A stretch of 63,528 bases of DNA, taken from the NCBI RefSeq assembly GCF_012843905.1, contig NZ_JABAGC010000014.1, forward strand, positions 1 to 63,528, given 5' to 3'. Source of the DNA: Clostridium sp. SM-530-WT-3G. GTDB taxonomy: Bacteria > Bacillota > Clostridia > Clostridiales > Clostridiaceae. A program made the translations under genes and the position numbers. Below, piece after piece: positions 9,669 through 19,955 of this stretch. Numbering within the stretch: position 1 is the stretch's first letter; each line of letters starts with the position of its first letter. Under the pieces are notes generated by a model. That model searched no databases. It worked only from the letters and a program-made list of their open reading frames with translations, and had not been told where the DNA came from.

Positions 9669-10856
9669 ATGAATTATAATTTTAATGAAGCAAAGCAACA
9701 TTTAATGAACAGCTATAACCGTTTGGACCCTGTAATCACAAAAGGTGAAGGTGTTTATTTATATGATCAGGATAACAATAAATATTTAGATTTTACTAGC
9801 GGTATAGGAGTAAGTTCTTTAGGATACGGTAATAACAAGTGGATTGAAGCTACTTCTACTCAACTTTCTACTCTTGCTCATTCATCAAATATATTTTTTA
9901 ATGAACCAAGTGTGAAATTAGCTAAGGAATTAACAGAAAAAGCTGGTATGAAGAAAATTTTCTTTGGTAATTCAGGTGCTGAAGCCAATGAAGGGGCAAT
10001 AAAATTAGCTAGAAAATATAGCTTTGATAAATATGGTAAAGACAGAAGTACTATACTTACATTGGTACAGTCATTTCATGGAAGAACAATTACCACATTA
10101 AAAGCAACTGGGCAAGATAAATTTCATCAATTCTTCTACCCTTTTACTGAAGGTTTTAATTATGTAAAGGCTAATGATATAGAAGATTTTAAAGAAAAAC
10201 TTACTTCAGATGTATGTGCAATAATGATGGAAGCCATTCAAGGTGAAGGCGGGGTTATTCCATTAGATAAGGATTTTATTCAAGAAGTAGTAAGAATCTG
10301 TAATGAAAAAGATATTATTGTAATATTTGATGAAGTTCAATGTGGCATAGCCAGAACTGGTAAACTTTTTGGTTACCAAAACTTTGACATCACTCCTGAT
10401 ATAGTAACAGTTGCAAAGGGGTTAGGTGCTGGACTTCCTATAGGAGGATTCCTATGTAATGAAAAACTTGAAGATGTATTTAAACCTGGTGACCATGGCT
10501 CAACATTTGGGGCAAACCCTGTTGTATGTGCAGGTTCTCTAGTTGTGCTTGATGAGTTATGTAATCAACAATCTTATAATACAATTTCTGAAAAAGGTGC
10601 TTATGTAAAAGAATTAGTAGATAAAGCAAATAACCCACAGGTAGTAGATGTACGAGGAATGGGATTAATGCTTGGTATAAAAGTAAAATGCAGCCCAGCT
10701 CTAGTTCAAAAAGAATGTATGAAAAAAGGGTTATTCGTATTAACTGCTGGTAAAGATGTAGTAAGATTACTACCACCTCTTATAATAAGTAAAGAAGAAT
10801 TGAAATCTGGTATAGATATAATCTTAGATGCCTTAAACAACATATCTGAACAATAA
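9669..10856 (+). CDS. argD: Acetylornithine aminotransferase
   Basis: PLP-dependent class III aminotransferase converting N-acetylglutamate semialdehyde to N-acetylornithine with glutamate as donor. 395 residues. FGNSGAEANEGAIKLAR (cofactor phosphate site), IFDEVQCGIARTGK, and the PLP lysine Lys250 in TVAKGLGAGLPIGG. Ribosome binding site TTGGGGG before the ATG at 9669. Confidence 0.95.
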   Translation: MNYNFNEAKQHLMNSYNRLDPVITKGEGVYLYDQDNNKYLDFTSGIGVSSLGYGNNKWIEATSTQLSTLAHSSNIFFNEPSVKLAKELTEKAGMKKIFFGNSGAEANEGAIKLARKYSFDKYGKDRSTILTLVQSFHGRTITTLKATGQDKFHQFFYPFTEGFNYVKANDIEDFKEKLTSDVCAIMMEAIQGEGGVIPLDKDFIQEVVRICNEKDIIVIFDEVQCGIARTGKLFGYQNFDITPDIVTVAKGLGAGLPIGGFLCNEKLEDVFKPGDHGSTFGANPVVCAGSLVVLDELCNQQSYNTISEKGAYVKELVDKANNPQVVDVRGMGLMLGIKVKCSPALVQKECMKKGLFVLTAGKDVVRLLPPLIISKEELKSGIDIILDALNNISEQ

Positions 10857-10883
10857 AACAGAATATTTAAATAAATAATCTAT

Positions 10884-10946
10884 GAAGAAATCTTTCAAGG
10901 ATTTCTTCATTAACTGTTAATTGTTAACTGATAACTGTTAACTGAA
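10884..10946 (+). repeat. Hairpin plus five-unit heptamer array between argD and argF
   Basis: Perfect hairpin GAAGAAATC (10884-10892) / GATTTCTTC (10900-10908), then five heptamers TTAACTG TTAATTG TTAACTG ATAACTG TTAACTG followed by AA (10910-10946), then the argF ribosome binding site TTGGAGG. The hairpin has no T-tract, so it is not a normal terminator. It matches the centre-plus-right-arm half of the 8601-8740 element. Confidence 0.65.
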
Positions 10947-10964
10947 TCAATTGGAGGTTTTTTA

Positions 10965-11885
10965 ATGAAAAAAGATTTATTAAAAATGGATGATTTATCG
11001 AAAGAAGAAATTTTAGATATATTAAATTTAGCAGATCAGTTAAAATATGAGCAAAAACATGATATTGAACATCATCATCTTAAAGGAAAAAGCCTTGGAA
11101 TGATATTTGAAAAAGCTTCTACAAGAACTCGTGTTTCTTTTGAAGTTGGTATGTATCAGCTTGGAGGTAATGCTTTATTTTTAAGTGATAAAGAACTACA
11201 AATTGGACGTGGTGAACCTGTAGAAGATACAGCTAGAGTACTTTCAAGATTTCTTCAGGGAATTATGATTAGAACATTTTCTCAAGAAGAAGCTGAAACT
11301 TTAGCTAAATACTCATCAATACCAATTATAAATGGTCTTACTGATCAGGAGCATCCTTGTCAAGTATTAGCTGATTTGATGACAATAAGAGAAAATAAGA
11401 ATATACTTGAAGGCTTAAATGTTGCATTTATAGGTGACGGAAACAATATGGCTAATTCACTTATAATAGGCGGTCTTAAAGTTGGAATGAACTTCTCTAT
11501 AGCTTCTCCTGAAAAATATTCAATCTCTGAAAAATATTTATCAAGAGCAAAAGAAATTGCTGAAGCTGAGAATGTACGCCTAACAATTACTGCTTCACCT
11601 CTTGAAGCTGTTAAAAATGCTGATGTAGTAATTACAGATGTATGGACTAGTATGGGACATGAAGAAGAAACTGAAGATAGGATTGAACATTTTCAAGGTT
11701 TTCAAGTCAATGATGAACTTTTAAAAAATGCACATGATGATGTAATGGTTCTTCATTGCCTTCCATGTCACAGAAATGAAGAAATAACCGCTGAAGTTCT
11801 AGAAGCACATGCTGATGAAATTTTTAATGAATCTGAAAATAGGCTACATGCGCAAAAGGCTATTTTAGTTAAATTAATGAAATAA
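10965..11885 (+). CDS. argF: Ornithine carbamoyltransferase
   Basis: Makes citrulline from ornithine and carbamoyl phosphate. 306 residues. Carbamoyl-phosphate motif KASTRTRVSF, HPCQ loop, and the ornithine-binding VLHCLPCHR segment. This closes the set needed from glutamate to arginine. Followed by a stem-loop shared with the convergent gene. Confidence 0.95.
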   Translation: MKKDLLKMDDLSKEEILDILNLADQLKYEQKHDIEHHHLKGKSLGMIFEKASTRTRVSFEVGMYQLGGNALFLSDKELQIGRGEPVEDTARVLSRFLQGIMIRTFSQEEAETLAKYSSIPIINGLTDQEHPCQVLADLMTIRENKNILEGLNVAFIGDGNNMANSLIIGGLKVGMNFSIASPEKYSISEKYLSRAKEIAEAENVRLTITASPLEAVKNADVVITDVWTSMGHEEETEDRIEHFQGFQVNDELLKNAHDDVMVLHCLPCHRNEEITAEVLEAHADEIFNESENRLHAQKAILVKLMK

Positions 11886-11908
11886 TAAAAGATATGAATT
11901 TAATAAAA

Positions 11909-11948
11909 GAAGTATATAGATTCGCTTTTATATAAATCTATATACTTC
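11909..11948. terminator. Stem-loop between argF and the convergent nucleoid-protein gene
   Basis: Perfect 14-bp stem GAAGTATATAGATT (11909-11922) / AATCTATATACTTC (11935-11948). The T-rich run lies on the minus-strand exit side (TTTTATTAAATTC), so it mainly ends the 11957-12994 gene. It may also stop argF transcription. Confidence 0.65.
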
Positions 11949-11956
11949 ACTTCAAG

Positions 11957-12994
11957 CTATTTCTCTATATAATTAATAACATTTTTAACTACCAAATTGA
12001 TACTTCCATCACCATTTCTTATAATTTCAAATTTATTAGGATCATGGTATGTTTCTTGATTTATATATAAATCTATCTGCTTATCTATATTTAATCTAAC
12101 TCTCTTTAACTTCTTTTCAACCCAAGTCTTGTCTACTGCAACATCTTCATTCAATCCTTGTTGTTTAATATAATTACTGAATTCTTCTTTACTTTGATTA
12201 TCATCACTAAATAATTCATTTGAAAATTCATCAATATTTATCTTATCTTCTTCTCTCAATTTAGTTTTAATTGCAGTTCTTATTTCTTCTGCCTTTCCTG
12301 CATCTTCTGTTATATTTTTTCTTGTCCAGTTTTCAGCAGCTTTAACAAATGTTTTTGTCATATCTCTTTCATTAACGATAAGGTTTGCTCCTAAAAAGCT
12401 CTTTATAAAATAATTTGCCCCATACTCATCATCTTTGCTTCCCTTTTGCTTATCAAGTACCATAAGATTATATCTTTCTTCTTCTCCTATTGGTTTTATA
12501 AATGCAGCTTTTTGAATCTTTTGACTACTTCCTGGAAGGCCAGCTGCTTGTGGAACTATTCCTATATCTATTTTGTTATCTAAAAATTGCACTTCATGAG
12601 TATAATTTTCTACATAATCTAATTTCAAAATTCCAACCATAGGTCCTTGATCTGTTACTATTGATACAACTATTAAATCTCCAGCTGGAATATTCTCATT
12701 TCCTTTCATAATTATAAACAGCTGTCTTGCAAGCTCTTTTGAAATACCAACCAAATCATTATTTACACCATTTAAATAATCCTGAGAAACTTCTTTTACT
12801 ATATTTCTTTCTAGATTAAATTTTCCATACTTAAGATCTTCATCCTTAAAACACTTTTCTATATGCTTATATAAGAATGTATATATATCCTCATTCAATT
12901 CTAACTTATATTCATTTAAAATAGGCTCTTCTGCATTACTATCTAAAATATGTATAACAGCTTCATTTATGTTTATATCATTTATATACTCCAT
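11957..12994 (-). CDS. NdpA/YejK-like nucleoid-associated protein
   Basis: 345 residues from the ATG at 12994. The pattern MEYINDININEAVIHILD at the start and the central IPAGDLIVVSIVTDQGPMVGILKLDY strand region match the 37-kDa nucleoid-associated protein family (PF04245), better known from Proteobacteria (E. coli YejK) but also found in clostridia. Role beyond nucleoid association is not known. The frame opens at a GTG (13021) with no ribosome binding site; the ATG at 12994 follows GGATGGTGA. Monocistronic. Confidence 0.72.
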   Translation of the reverse strand: MEYINDININEAVIHILDSNAEEPILNEYKLELNEDIYTFLYKHIEKCFKDEDLKYGKFNLERNIVKEVSQDYLNGVNNDLVGISKELARQLFIIMKGNENIPAGDLIVVSIVTDQGPMVGILKLDYVENYTHEVQFLDNKIDIGIVPQAAGLPGSSQKIQKAAFIKPIGEEERYNLMVLDKQKGSKDDEYGANYFIKSFLGANLIVNERDMTKTFVKAAENWTRKNITEDAGKAEEIRTAIKTKLREEDKINIDEFSNELFSDDNQSKEEFSNYIKQQGLNEDVAVDKTWVEKKLKRVRLNIDKQIDLYINQETYHDPNKFEIIRNGDGSINLVVKNVINYIEK

Positions 12995-13203
12995 TATTTC
13001 ACCATCCGTCTCTTTAGTCACAGTAGATATTATAATAGCAATTAAAGATAAATAAAACCCTGAGTATTAGCATAAAATAACTTATTTAATGCAAGAATTT
13101 TTATAAAATATCTTTTTAATATATAATCAAATTAATGTAAAATATACATATAAAATAATAAAGCAAAATCTATTATATAAATACAAAGAAAGTAGTGATG
13201 TAA

Positions 13204-13764
13204 ATGCAAGAATTAGAAACAAGAATAATGGATATAAATGTAGATGAAATTAGATCAATATTATTAAAAAATGGTGCTGAAAAAGTTAAAAGTGAAGATC
13301 AAATAAATGATATATATGATTTTGAAGATGGAAGACTTTTAGCTCAAAAGGGATATGCAAGAATCAGAACTGTAAATGATAAGCTTAATAATAAAATAGT
13401 ATATTTCATGACTACAAAAAAAATGCTTTCTCAAGATAGATTCAAAGTTATGGAGGAAAATGAAACTATAATAGATAATAAAAAAATGGGCGAAGGTATA
13501 TTTAAATCCCTTGGACTTATTTTGAAAGAATCCAATAAAAAATATAGAGAAAGTTATAAGATAAATGACTGCTTAATAGAAATAGATATTAATGATAAAA
13601 ATTTCTGTCCTTTCCCTTATTTAGAAATAGAAACTACCTCTGAAGAAAAGCTTGAATCTGTAGTAAAACTTTTAGGATATACTCTAAATGATACTACATC
13701 CGAAACAATATATGAAATTCTTGAAAAAAGAGGACTTCTTAATAATAATCCAAAAGGCCTATAA
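13204..13764 (+). CDS. CYTH domain protein (class IV adenylate cyclase-like, triphosphate tunnel enzyme)
   Basis: 186 residues. N-terminal ELETR gives the ExExK/R signature of CYTH domains, and conserved charged residues lie on successive strands (YARIRTVND, CLIEIDIND, FPYLEIETTSE). Members hydrolyse triphosphates or, in a few cases, make cAMP. In clostridia polyphosphate/triphosphate hydrolysis is more likely, but this cannot be decided from sequence. Stands alone between two terminators; ATG at 13204 follows AAAGTAGTGATGTAA. Confidence 0.75.
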   Translation: MQELETRIMDINVDEIRSILLKNGAEKVKSEDQINDIYDFEDGRLLAQKGYARIRTVNDKLNNKIVYFMTTKKMLSQDRFKVMEENETIIDNKKMGEGIFKSLGLILKESNKKYRESYKINDCLIEIDINDKNFCPFPYLEIETTSEEKLESVVKLLGYTLNDTTSETIYEILEKRGLLNNNPKGL

Positions 13765-13913
13765 TTTAATCACATACGAACTCAAATAATGATTATCAGT
13801 AAATTATAAATACCCATACATATAGTCTTTTATTATTTTTACTGAAGCATTATGAGTGTAATTCCTAACACTACAAAAATAAGTATTATATATTTTCTTA
13901 TATACTTATACGT

Positions 13914-13976
13914 AAAAATCACCTCATGTCAATATTTCTAATATTACTTAAAATATTGACACAAGGTGATTTTTTT
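13914..13976. terminator. Long bidirectional terminator hairpin
   Basis: AAAAATCACCT-CA-TGTCAATATTT (13914-13937 region) pairs with AAATATTGACA-CA-AGGTGATTTTT (13951-13976 region). This gives two 11-bp helices around a symmetric CA/CA internal loop, with an A-run on one side and a T-run on the other. It sits between two convergent genes (CYTH and manA), the place for a two-way terminator. The 150 bp before it (13765-13913) hold nothing recognisable. Confidence 0.75.
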
Positions 13977-13998
13977 AATCATAGTAGTTATATAAAAA

Positions 13999-14979
13999 CT
14001 ATTTTCTTATTATATCTAAAATTTCATTTTCTTCTTTTTCTTGATTTGGAACATAACTCTTAAGTAATGTAAAATCGCCTTGTAATTCATATTCCCCAAG
14101 AGTTGCAGGTATAAATATACTGTCTCCCATTGCTATTTTTTCTTCTCCATCTTTATACTTTATAGTTCCATTTCCATCTACACAAGTAAATAAGAAAAAT
14201 CTATCTTCATCACTTGATTCTTTAACACTTGCTTTAATATCATACTTTTGTATTGTAAAGTACTTACTTAAACATAAATATGTTTTTTCATATCCATCCT
14301 TTTTTATTGTAATTCCTTGTGAATTCTCACCCTTAAGAGAAAAATCAATAACATCTAATGCTTTTTGTACATGAATTTCTCTTCCTCTGTTATAATCATA
14401 TACTCTATAAGTTGTATCACTGCTTTGTTGTATTTCTGCAATTAATATCCCTTCACATATAGCATGTACTAACCCACTTTGAATATAGAAAAAGTCACCC
14501 TTCTTTACTGGAATCTTATTTAAATATGGACTTAAATCACCATCATCTATGGCTTTTTTAAATTTTTCTTTATCACAGTCCTTAGTTCCTACTATTAAAC
14601 ATGCATCTTCTTCTGCATCAATAACATACCAAGCTTCAGTTTTTCCTGAATCTTTTTCCACTCTTTCTGCATATTCATCATCAGGATGAACTTGCACAGA
14701 TAATTTATCTGCTGAAGTAATTAATTTAATTAATAAAGGAAAATTGTCCAATTCTATAGAATTACCTAAAAGTTTATGTCCATATTCTTTTATTATTTCA
14801 TCAAATCCTCTTCCCTTTAAAACACCATTAGATACTTTGCCTACACCATTCTTATGACATGCTATATCCCAGCTTTCACCTATAACTAACTCCTTAGGTA
14901 CATTATTTCTGAATTTTTCTAGTGCTTTTCCTCCCCATATTCTTTCATAATATAGGTTTTCAAATTTTAATGGATACAT
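13999..14979 (-). CDS. manA: Mannose-6-phosphate isomerase, class I
   Basis: Interconverts fructose-6-P and mannose-6-P in the cytosol. 326 residues, the short Firmicutes type. Zinc-site residues are visible in SVQVHPDDEYA, GKTEAWYV and SGLVHAICEG. Ribosome binding site AGGAGG seven bases before the ATG. Lies next to, but is not clearly co-transcribed with, the glycoside hydrolases that follow. Confidence 0.92.
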   Translation of the reverse strand: MYPLKFENLYYERIWGGKALEKFRNNVPKELVIGESWDIACHKNGVGKVSNGVLKGRGFDEIIKEYGHKLLGNSIELDNFPLLIKLITSADKLSVQVHPDDEYAERVEKDSGKTEAWYVIDAEEDACLIVGTKDCDKEKFKKAIDDGDLSPYLNKIPVKKGDFFYIQSGLVHAICEGILIAEIQQSSDTTYRVYDYNRGREIHVQKALDVIDFSLKGENSQGITIKKDGYEKTYLCLSKYFTIQKYDIKASVKESSDEDRFFLFTCVDGNGTIKYKDGEEKIAMGDSIFIPATLGEYELQGDFTLLKSYVPNQEKEENEILDIIRK

Positions 14980-15146
14980 TTTTTCCTCCTAAATATACTC
15001 TATATTTTAGTAAAACAATTATTCTGTTCTTTTATACTAAATTTTATCACATTATAATTATACACTATTTTACAAATTATTTCTTTGAAGAGAATTAATA
15101 AATATGTTTGTCATACTTAAATCATCCGTTACCCTATTATATGAGT

Positions 15147-16545
15147 TTAAAACCCATTATTCTCTACAACATTCCTAATCCATCTTCCAGATTTCTTTAT
15201 AGTCTTTTTCATTGTATTTAAATCAAGTGCTATAAAACCATATCTATTTTTATAAGCATTTGTCCATGACCAGCAGTCAATTGGAGTCCAAGTATGATAT
15301 CCAAAACAGTTTGATCCATCTTCAATTCCCTTATGAAGATACTCTAAATGCTCTTTATAAAAATCTATTCTATAATCATCTTCAATTACTCCATCTTTAT
15401 TTATATATTTTTCTTCTCCTTCTACACCCATTCCATTTTCTGAAATATACCAAGGAATATTTCTGTAATTATCTCTTATATTTATAGCTATATCATACAT
15501 ACATTGAGGATACATCTCCCAACCCCTATATGGATTCATTCTTCTTCCTGGCATCTCATAGTTATCAAAATATTTATCAGGCTTCCATCCATTAGGATTC
15601 ATCAAATACGGTTTCTTTAGCCCTCACTCGTCTTGGTTGATAATAATTTACTCCTAGAAAATCTACTGTATTATTTTTTATAATTTCTAATTCATTAGGC
15701 TCTGAGTCCCATAATACATTATCATTCTTAAGTATTTCTACTAAATTTTCAGGAAACTTTCCATTGATTGCAGGATCTAAAAATGAATTATTTACAAAAT
15801 CCTCAACAAATTTAGCTGCCTTAATATCTTCTTTATCTTGTGATCTTGGATATGCTGGTGTTAAATTAAGTACAATCCCTATTTTTCCTCCTGTTTTATA
15901 ACATTCTGTTTTTCTAAAGGCTTGAATAGCTTTTGCTGAAGCTAAATTCAAATTATACATAACCTGTACTGCTTTTTTACCATCAACAATTTTAGGATAA
16001 TGAAATTCATATAAATATTCTCCTTCAACAACTACCATTGGTTCATTAAATGTCGTCCAATGTTTTACTCTGTCACCAAACAACTCAAATGCTTTTTCAG
16101 TAAATCTCACATATAAATCAACCACTTTTTTTGATTCCCATCCACCATATTTATCATAAAGCTCTACTGGTAAATCAAAATGATGCAGATTCATTACTGG
16201 AGTAATATTATTTTCTAAGAGCTCATTAATTACATTGTTGTAAAATTTCACTCCATCTTCATCTATTTCAGCAGTTTCAAAATTTTTTATAATTCTTGTC
16301 CATTGAATTGATGTTCTAAGACTATTTAACCCAATTTCCTTAATCATTTTAATATCATCTTTATAAGAATTATAAAAATTTGAAGCTATGTTAGGCCCTA
16401 TTTTATCAAAAAAAGCTTCTGGCTCTATATCAAACCAATAGTCAAATACATTATCATGTTTTTTATTAAACCTTCCTTCACTTTGTGGGCCTGATGTTGC
16501 CGATCCCCACCAGAAATCTTTTGGAAATTTGTATTTTATACTCAT
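15147..16545 (-). pseudogene. GH1 beta-glucosidase, frameshifted
   Basis: Two adjacent frames together make one glycoside hydrolase family 1 protein of about 465 residues. The first (16545-15592) carries FPKDFWWGSATSGPQSEG and the acid/base glutamate in TTFNEP, and stops after RVRAKETVFDES. The second continues in the next frame from about 15600 with NPNGWKPDKYFDNYEMPGRRMNPYRGW and holds the nucleophile in WYISENG. All catalytic residues survive; only the single shift near 15592-15605 breaks it. No homopolymer lies at the junction, so a sequencing slip is not the obvious cause. Likely a recently inactivated beta-glucosidase. It follows the alpha-galactosidase by 94 bp and could form an operon with it. 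Confidence 0.85.
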
Positions 16546-16639
16546 AATTTACCATCTCCTCAATATTACATTAATATTAACATCCTTTGATCAGTTCAAA
16601 GTTATAAAATTAAAACTTTTTATTATCAAAATGTCCCCA

Positions 16640-18838
16640 TTAATTCTCATCTATTTTAATATAATGAATTATTTTTCCTGCAAAATCTCCATGTAAGTCA
16701 TCTACAATAATTCCTGCATTCATCAATGCCCCACCAGAATAAACTTGTCCAGTTTCTTCATCCTTATATAATGATTCTTCTTCTAGCCCTTTAAGTTTTA
16801 TTTTTCTACCACGGTAATTAGGCTTTCCTAAAATCTGAATACAAGTTACTAACGCTTCACTTTTATCCTTAGATACAATTTCCCATGAATCAAATTCATT
16901 ATTATCTGAATAATTTTCTATTCTGTAATAATCTCCAGTTCTCACAAGGTCATTATACTTATGATACATTTCCACCTGTTTAGGTATCATATTTCTATCT
17001 TCTTCACTTATTTTAGTTATATCAAGTTCATATCCAAATGTTCCTGAAAGTGCTGTATATCCTCTTGTTTCAAATGGAGTATTTCTCCCTACAATGTGAT
17101 TAGGACAGTCACTAACATGTGCCCCTATTGTAGATAATGGATAAACAAGAGCTGTTCCTTCTTGTATTTTTAATCTTTCTATTGCATCAGTATCATCTGA
17201 ACACCAGATTTGTGGACTGTAATAAAGCATCCCAGGATCAAATCTAGCTCCTCCACTTGAACAGTTTTCTAATAGAAGATTAGGAAAATCTGTTGTTAAT
17301 TTATCCATGATTTCATATACAGCCAAAACATATCTGTAGAATATCTCACCATGATGTTCTCCATTTAAATAACAGCTTCCTAAGTCAGTAATATTCCTAT
17401 TCATATCCCATTTTACATAAGTTATATTAGCACTATTAAGAACTTTTTTTATGCTTTCATAAACATAATTAGCAACTTCTTTTCTAGTTAAATCTAATAC
17501 ATATTGATTGCGAGCTAAGGCTGGTGTTCTTCCTTCAATATGAATACACCAATCTGGATGATTTCTATATAAATCTGAGTCAAGAGATACCATTTCAGGT
17601 TCCATCCATATACCAAATTCTAATCCTAGTTTATTTACTTCATCTACTAAATACTTTAATCCACCCTTTAGTTTATCTTCATTTACAATCCAGTCACCTA
17701 ATGAACAATTGTCTGAGTTTCTTTTTCCAAACCATCCATCATCCATTACAAGCATTTCTATTCCACACTTGGCAGCTTCCCTTGCAATATCAAGTAATTT
17801 ATTTGTATCAAAATCAAAATATGTTGCTTCCCAGTTATTAATTAATATAGGACGCTTTTTATCTTTATATTTTCCTCTTAATAAATGATTTCTATATAAA
17901 TCATGGAATGTTCTTGTCATTTCTCCTATTCCCTTGCTTGAATGAACCATAACAACTTCTGGTGCTACAAATTCATCTCCAGTTTCTAAAACCCATTCAA
18001 AATCACTAGGATTAATGCCCATTAATACTCTTGTTGTATTTCCCTGACATCCTTGTACCATACTTATAAAGTTTCCAGAGTAAACAAAATTAAATCCATA
18101 TACTTCTCCATACTCATCATTCGCACCTGAATCCAAAAGTGCTATAAATGGTGAATCTTGAGAACTAGATTCTCCACGAACAGAACCTATTGATTGAGTT
18201 CCATAAGTTACTTTTCTTCTATTAATGTATCTTTCCCTTGCCCATGACCCATTTAATGAAATCATGTCATAATCAATACCTTCAAAATCAAGGCTCATTG
18301 ATAAAATTTTAGTAAGTTTAATCTTTTCACTATTTAAATTTTTAGCTTTAACACTTCTAGTTATTACATCTAAATTCTCAAAAACAGTATATATTAAAAC
18401 TACTTCTAAATTTAAATCTTTATCAATGCAATTTATCTCAAGAGTTGTACATTCATTTTCATCTCCAAATGTACAAGGTAAGCCTTTTAACTTCTTTTTT
18501 CCTTTATAAATTTCATGTGATACATATTGAAGTTTACATGCTGTATTTCCATTACAATCTTTAACCTCTAGGGCAGTCTGTCTGAAGTCTCCTATGCCAT
18601 GAGTAGAATATTCAAAGAAAAAGCCATCATAAAATCCTACTCTTTCCCTATTATTTTTAGATGGAGTAAAAGGATATTTATCTGTCCTCAATAAATAATT
18701 TAAATTTTTATCTATTACCTTTTTTCCGTAATACACATGTCCCAAAAATTTTTCTTCATCTATAACAGCAATCATATATGTGGTATTATTAGCATCTAAT
18801 TTAAAAATCCTATCTTGTTCAAAATATTTTATACTCAT
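16640..18838 (-). CDS. Alpha-galactosidase, GH36
   Basis: Hydrolyses terminal alpha-galactose from melibiose, raffinose-family sugars or galactomannan pieces. 732 residues, no signal peptide, so cytoplasmic. GH36 core with LVMDDGWFGKR, the nucleophile Asp478 in YVKWDMNR, ENCSSGGARFD, and the acid/base aspartate in WCSDDTDA. The N-terminal beta-supersandwich (about residues 1-330) and C-terminal beta domain are complete. Upstream, GTAAACCTTTAC (18868-18879) is a weak operator-like repeat. The start follows AGGAGAGTG. Confidence 0.94.
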   Translation of the reverse strand: MSIKYFEQDRIFKLDANNTTYMIAVIDEEKFLGHVYYGKKVIDKNLNYLLRTDKYPFTPSKNNRERVGFYDGFFFEYSTHGIGDFRQTALEVKDCNGNTACKLQYVSHEIYKGKKKLKGLPCTFGDENECTTLEINCIDKDLNLEVVLIYTVFENLDVITRSVKAKNLNSEKIKLTKILSMSLDFEGIDYDMISLNGSWARERYINRRKVTYGTQSIGSVRGESSSQDSPFIALLDSGANDEYGEVYGFNFVYSGNFISMVQGCQGNTTRVLMGINPSDFEWVLETGDEFVAPEVVMVHSSKGIGEMTRTFHDLYRNHLLRGKYKDKKRPILINNWEATYFDFDTNKLLDIAREAAKCGIEMLVMDDGWFGKRNSDNCSLGDWIVNEDKLKGGLKYLVDEVNKLGLEFGIWMEPEMVSLDSDLYRNHPDWCIHIEGRTPALARNQYVLDLTRKEVANYVYESIKKVLNSANITYVKWDMNRNITDLGSCYLNGEHHGEIFYRYVLAVYEIMDKLTTDFPNLLLENCSSGGARFDPGMLYYSPQIWCSDDTDAIERLKIQEGTALVYPLSTIGAHVSDCPNHIVGRNTPFETRGYTALSGTFGYELDITKISEEDRNMIPKQVEMYHKYNDLVRTGDYYRIENYSDNNEFDSWEIVSKDKSEALVTCIQILGKPNYRGRKIKLKGLEEESLYKDEETGQVYSGGALMNAGIIVDDLHGDFAGKIIHYIKIDEN

Positions 18839-18973
18839 AACTCACTCTCCTAATTATATAAACAAAAGTAAACCTTTACCTCAATGTTATTGCTATGAAT
18901 TTAATTAATCAAGATGTTTATTGTAAAATATGTAAATTTGTCTTTTCTCATATATTTTTATCTAAAAAATTAT

Positions 18974-19007
18974 AAAAAAAAACAATAGAAATTTTGCTGT
19001 CTATTGT
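18974..19007 (-). terminator. Terminator of the aromatic biosynthesis cluster
   Basis: On the minus strand ACAATAGA (19007-19000) pairs with TCTATTGT (18989-18982), then a run of eight T (18981-18974). It ends the aro/tyrA transcription unit about 80 bp past the tyrA stop. Confidence 0.8.
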
Positions 19008-19089
19008 CCTTTTAAAATTATACTATTTTATATATAAGTAATTGTAAGCTGTGATAATTGAACTACTTTTTTAATAAATAAATACAATA

Positions 19090-19923
19090 TTATAGATTTT
19101 CTCTTCTTTTTGTAGATTTAATAAATAACTTTTTTAATGTGTCTTTATCATCATTGTTGATAGCATTTTTTATCTTATCAAGTTCGTTTTCAAAATTCTT
19201 TATTGATTTAAGTAAGTTTTCTTTATTTCCTAGAAATAGCTCACTCCATAAATCTTCATTTATATTTGCTATTCTTGTTAAATCCCTATAGCTATCCCCT
19301 ATAAAACTTCCTGTTTCACGCCCTTCAATATCACTATTCATAAGTGCTACTGCAATAGTATGTGGAAGCTGGCTTGTGTATCCTATCATTTCATCATGAA
19401 ATTCAGGTGTAATTCTTCTTACTCTCTTAAATCCTAATTTCTTCACAAGATTTTCTATCATCTCTAAGTTTTCTGGATGATTTCTATCTACAGGAGTTAA
19501 TATATAATTTGCTCCTTGAAATACTTCTGCACTTGCAAAATCTATTCCTTTCTTTTCTCTTCCTGCCATAGGATGTCCAAAAACAAAATCTATGTTATGT
19601 GGAAGTATTTTTAATACATCCTCTATAAACATCTTCTTTATTCCTGTTGCATCAGTTATTACTGCCCCATCCTTGAAGTTATTTTTATTATCTTCTATAA
19701 ATTTTTTTACTAATCTAGGATATAAAGATATTATTATTAAATCTGCATTTTTTAAAATCTTCTCTCCATTTGTAAATCCATCTTTTATAAGACCTAAATC
19801 TTCTGCTTTTCTTAAAGATTGCTCGTTTATATCTATGCCATATACATCTTTAAAGCCTGCATTTTTTAATGCCATAGTAAATGAGCCCCCAATTACTCCA
19901 AGCCCTACAACTACAATATTCAT
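19090..19923 (-). CDS. tyrA: Prephenate dehydrogenase
   Basis: NAD-dependent oxidative decarboxylation of prephenate to 4-hydroxyphenylpyruvate for tyrosine. 277 residues. N-terminal Rossmann motif VVGLGVIGGS, then the HPMAGREKKG substrate loop. It is a stand-alone dehydrogenase with no fused chorismate mutase or ACT domain, so tyrosine feedback through an ACT domain is not expected. Last gene of the aro cluster, 32 bp after the second DAHP synthase. Start preceded by CGGGGG. Confidence 0.93.
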   Translation of the reverse strand: MNIVVVGLGVIGGSFTMALKNAGFKDVYGIDINEQSLRKAEDLGLIKDGFTNGEKILKNADLIIISLYPRLVKKFIEDNKNNFKDGAVITDATGIKKMFIEDVLKILPHNIDFVFGHPMAGREKKGIDFASAEVFQGANYILTPVDRNHPENLEMIENLVKKLGFKRVRRITPEFHDEMIGYTSQLPHTIAVALMNSDIEGRETGSFIGDSYRDLTRIANINEDLWSELFLGNKENLLKSIKNFENELDKIKNAINNDDKDTLKKLFIKSTKRRENL

Positions 19924-19955
19924 TTTTATAACCCCCGTTTTATTTATCTTTTTTC

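Noticed and set aside
13914..13976. Long hairpin as a structured RNA gene or mobile repeat
   Set aside because: Placement between convergent genes with A-run and T-run flanks fits a bidirectional terminator; no second copy is in the window.
15592..15605. Programmed frameshift in the GH1 gene
   Set aside because: No slippery heptamer or stimulating structure at the junction; GH1 enzymes are not known to use recoding.
17524..17841. Plus-strand ORF inside the alpha-galactosidase gene
   Set aside because: Antisense shadow of a strongly conserved GH36 coding region; no ribosome binding site. The same applies to the other antisense ORFs within arg, aro, leuS, xyn and xyl genes.
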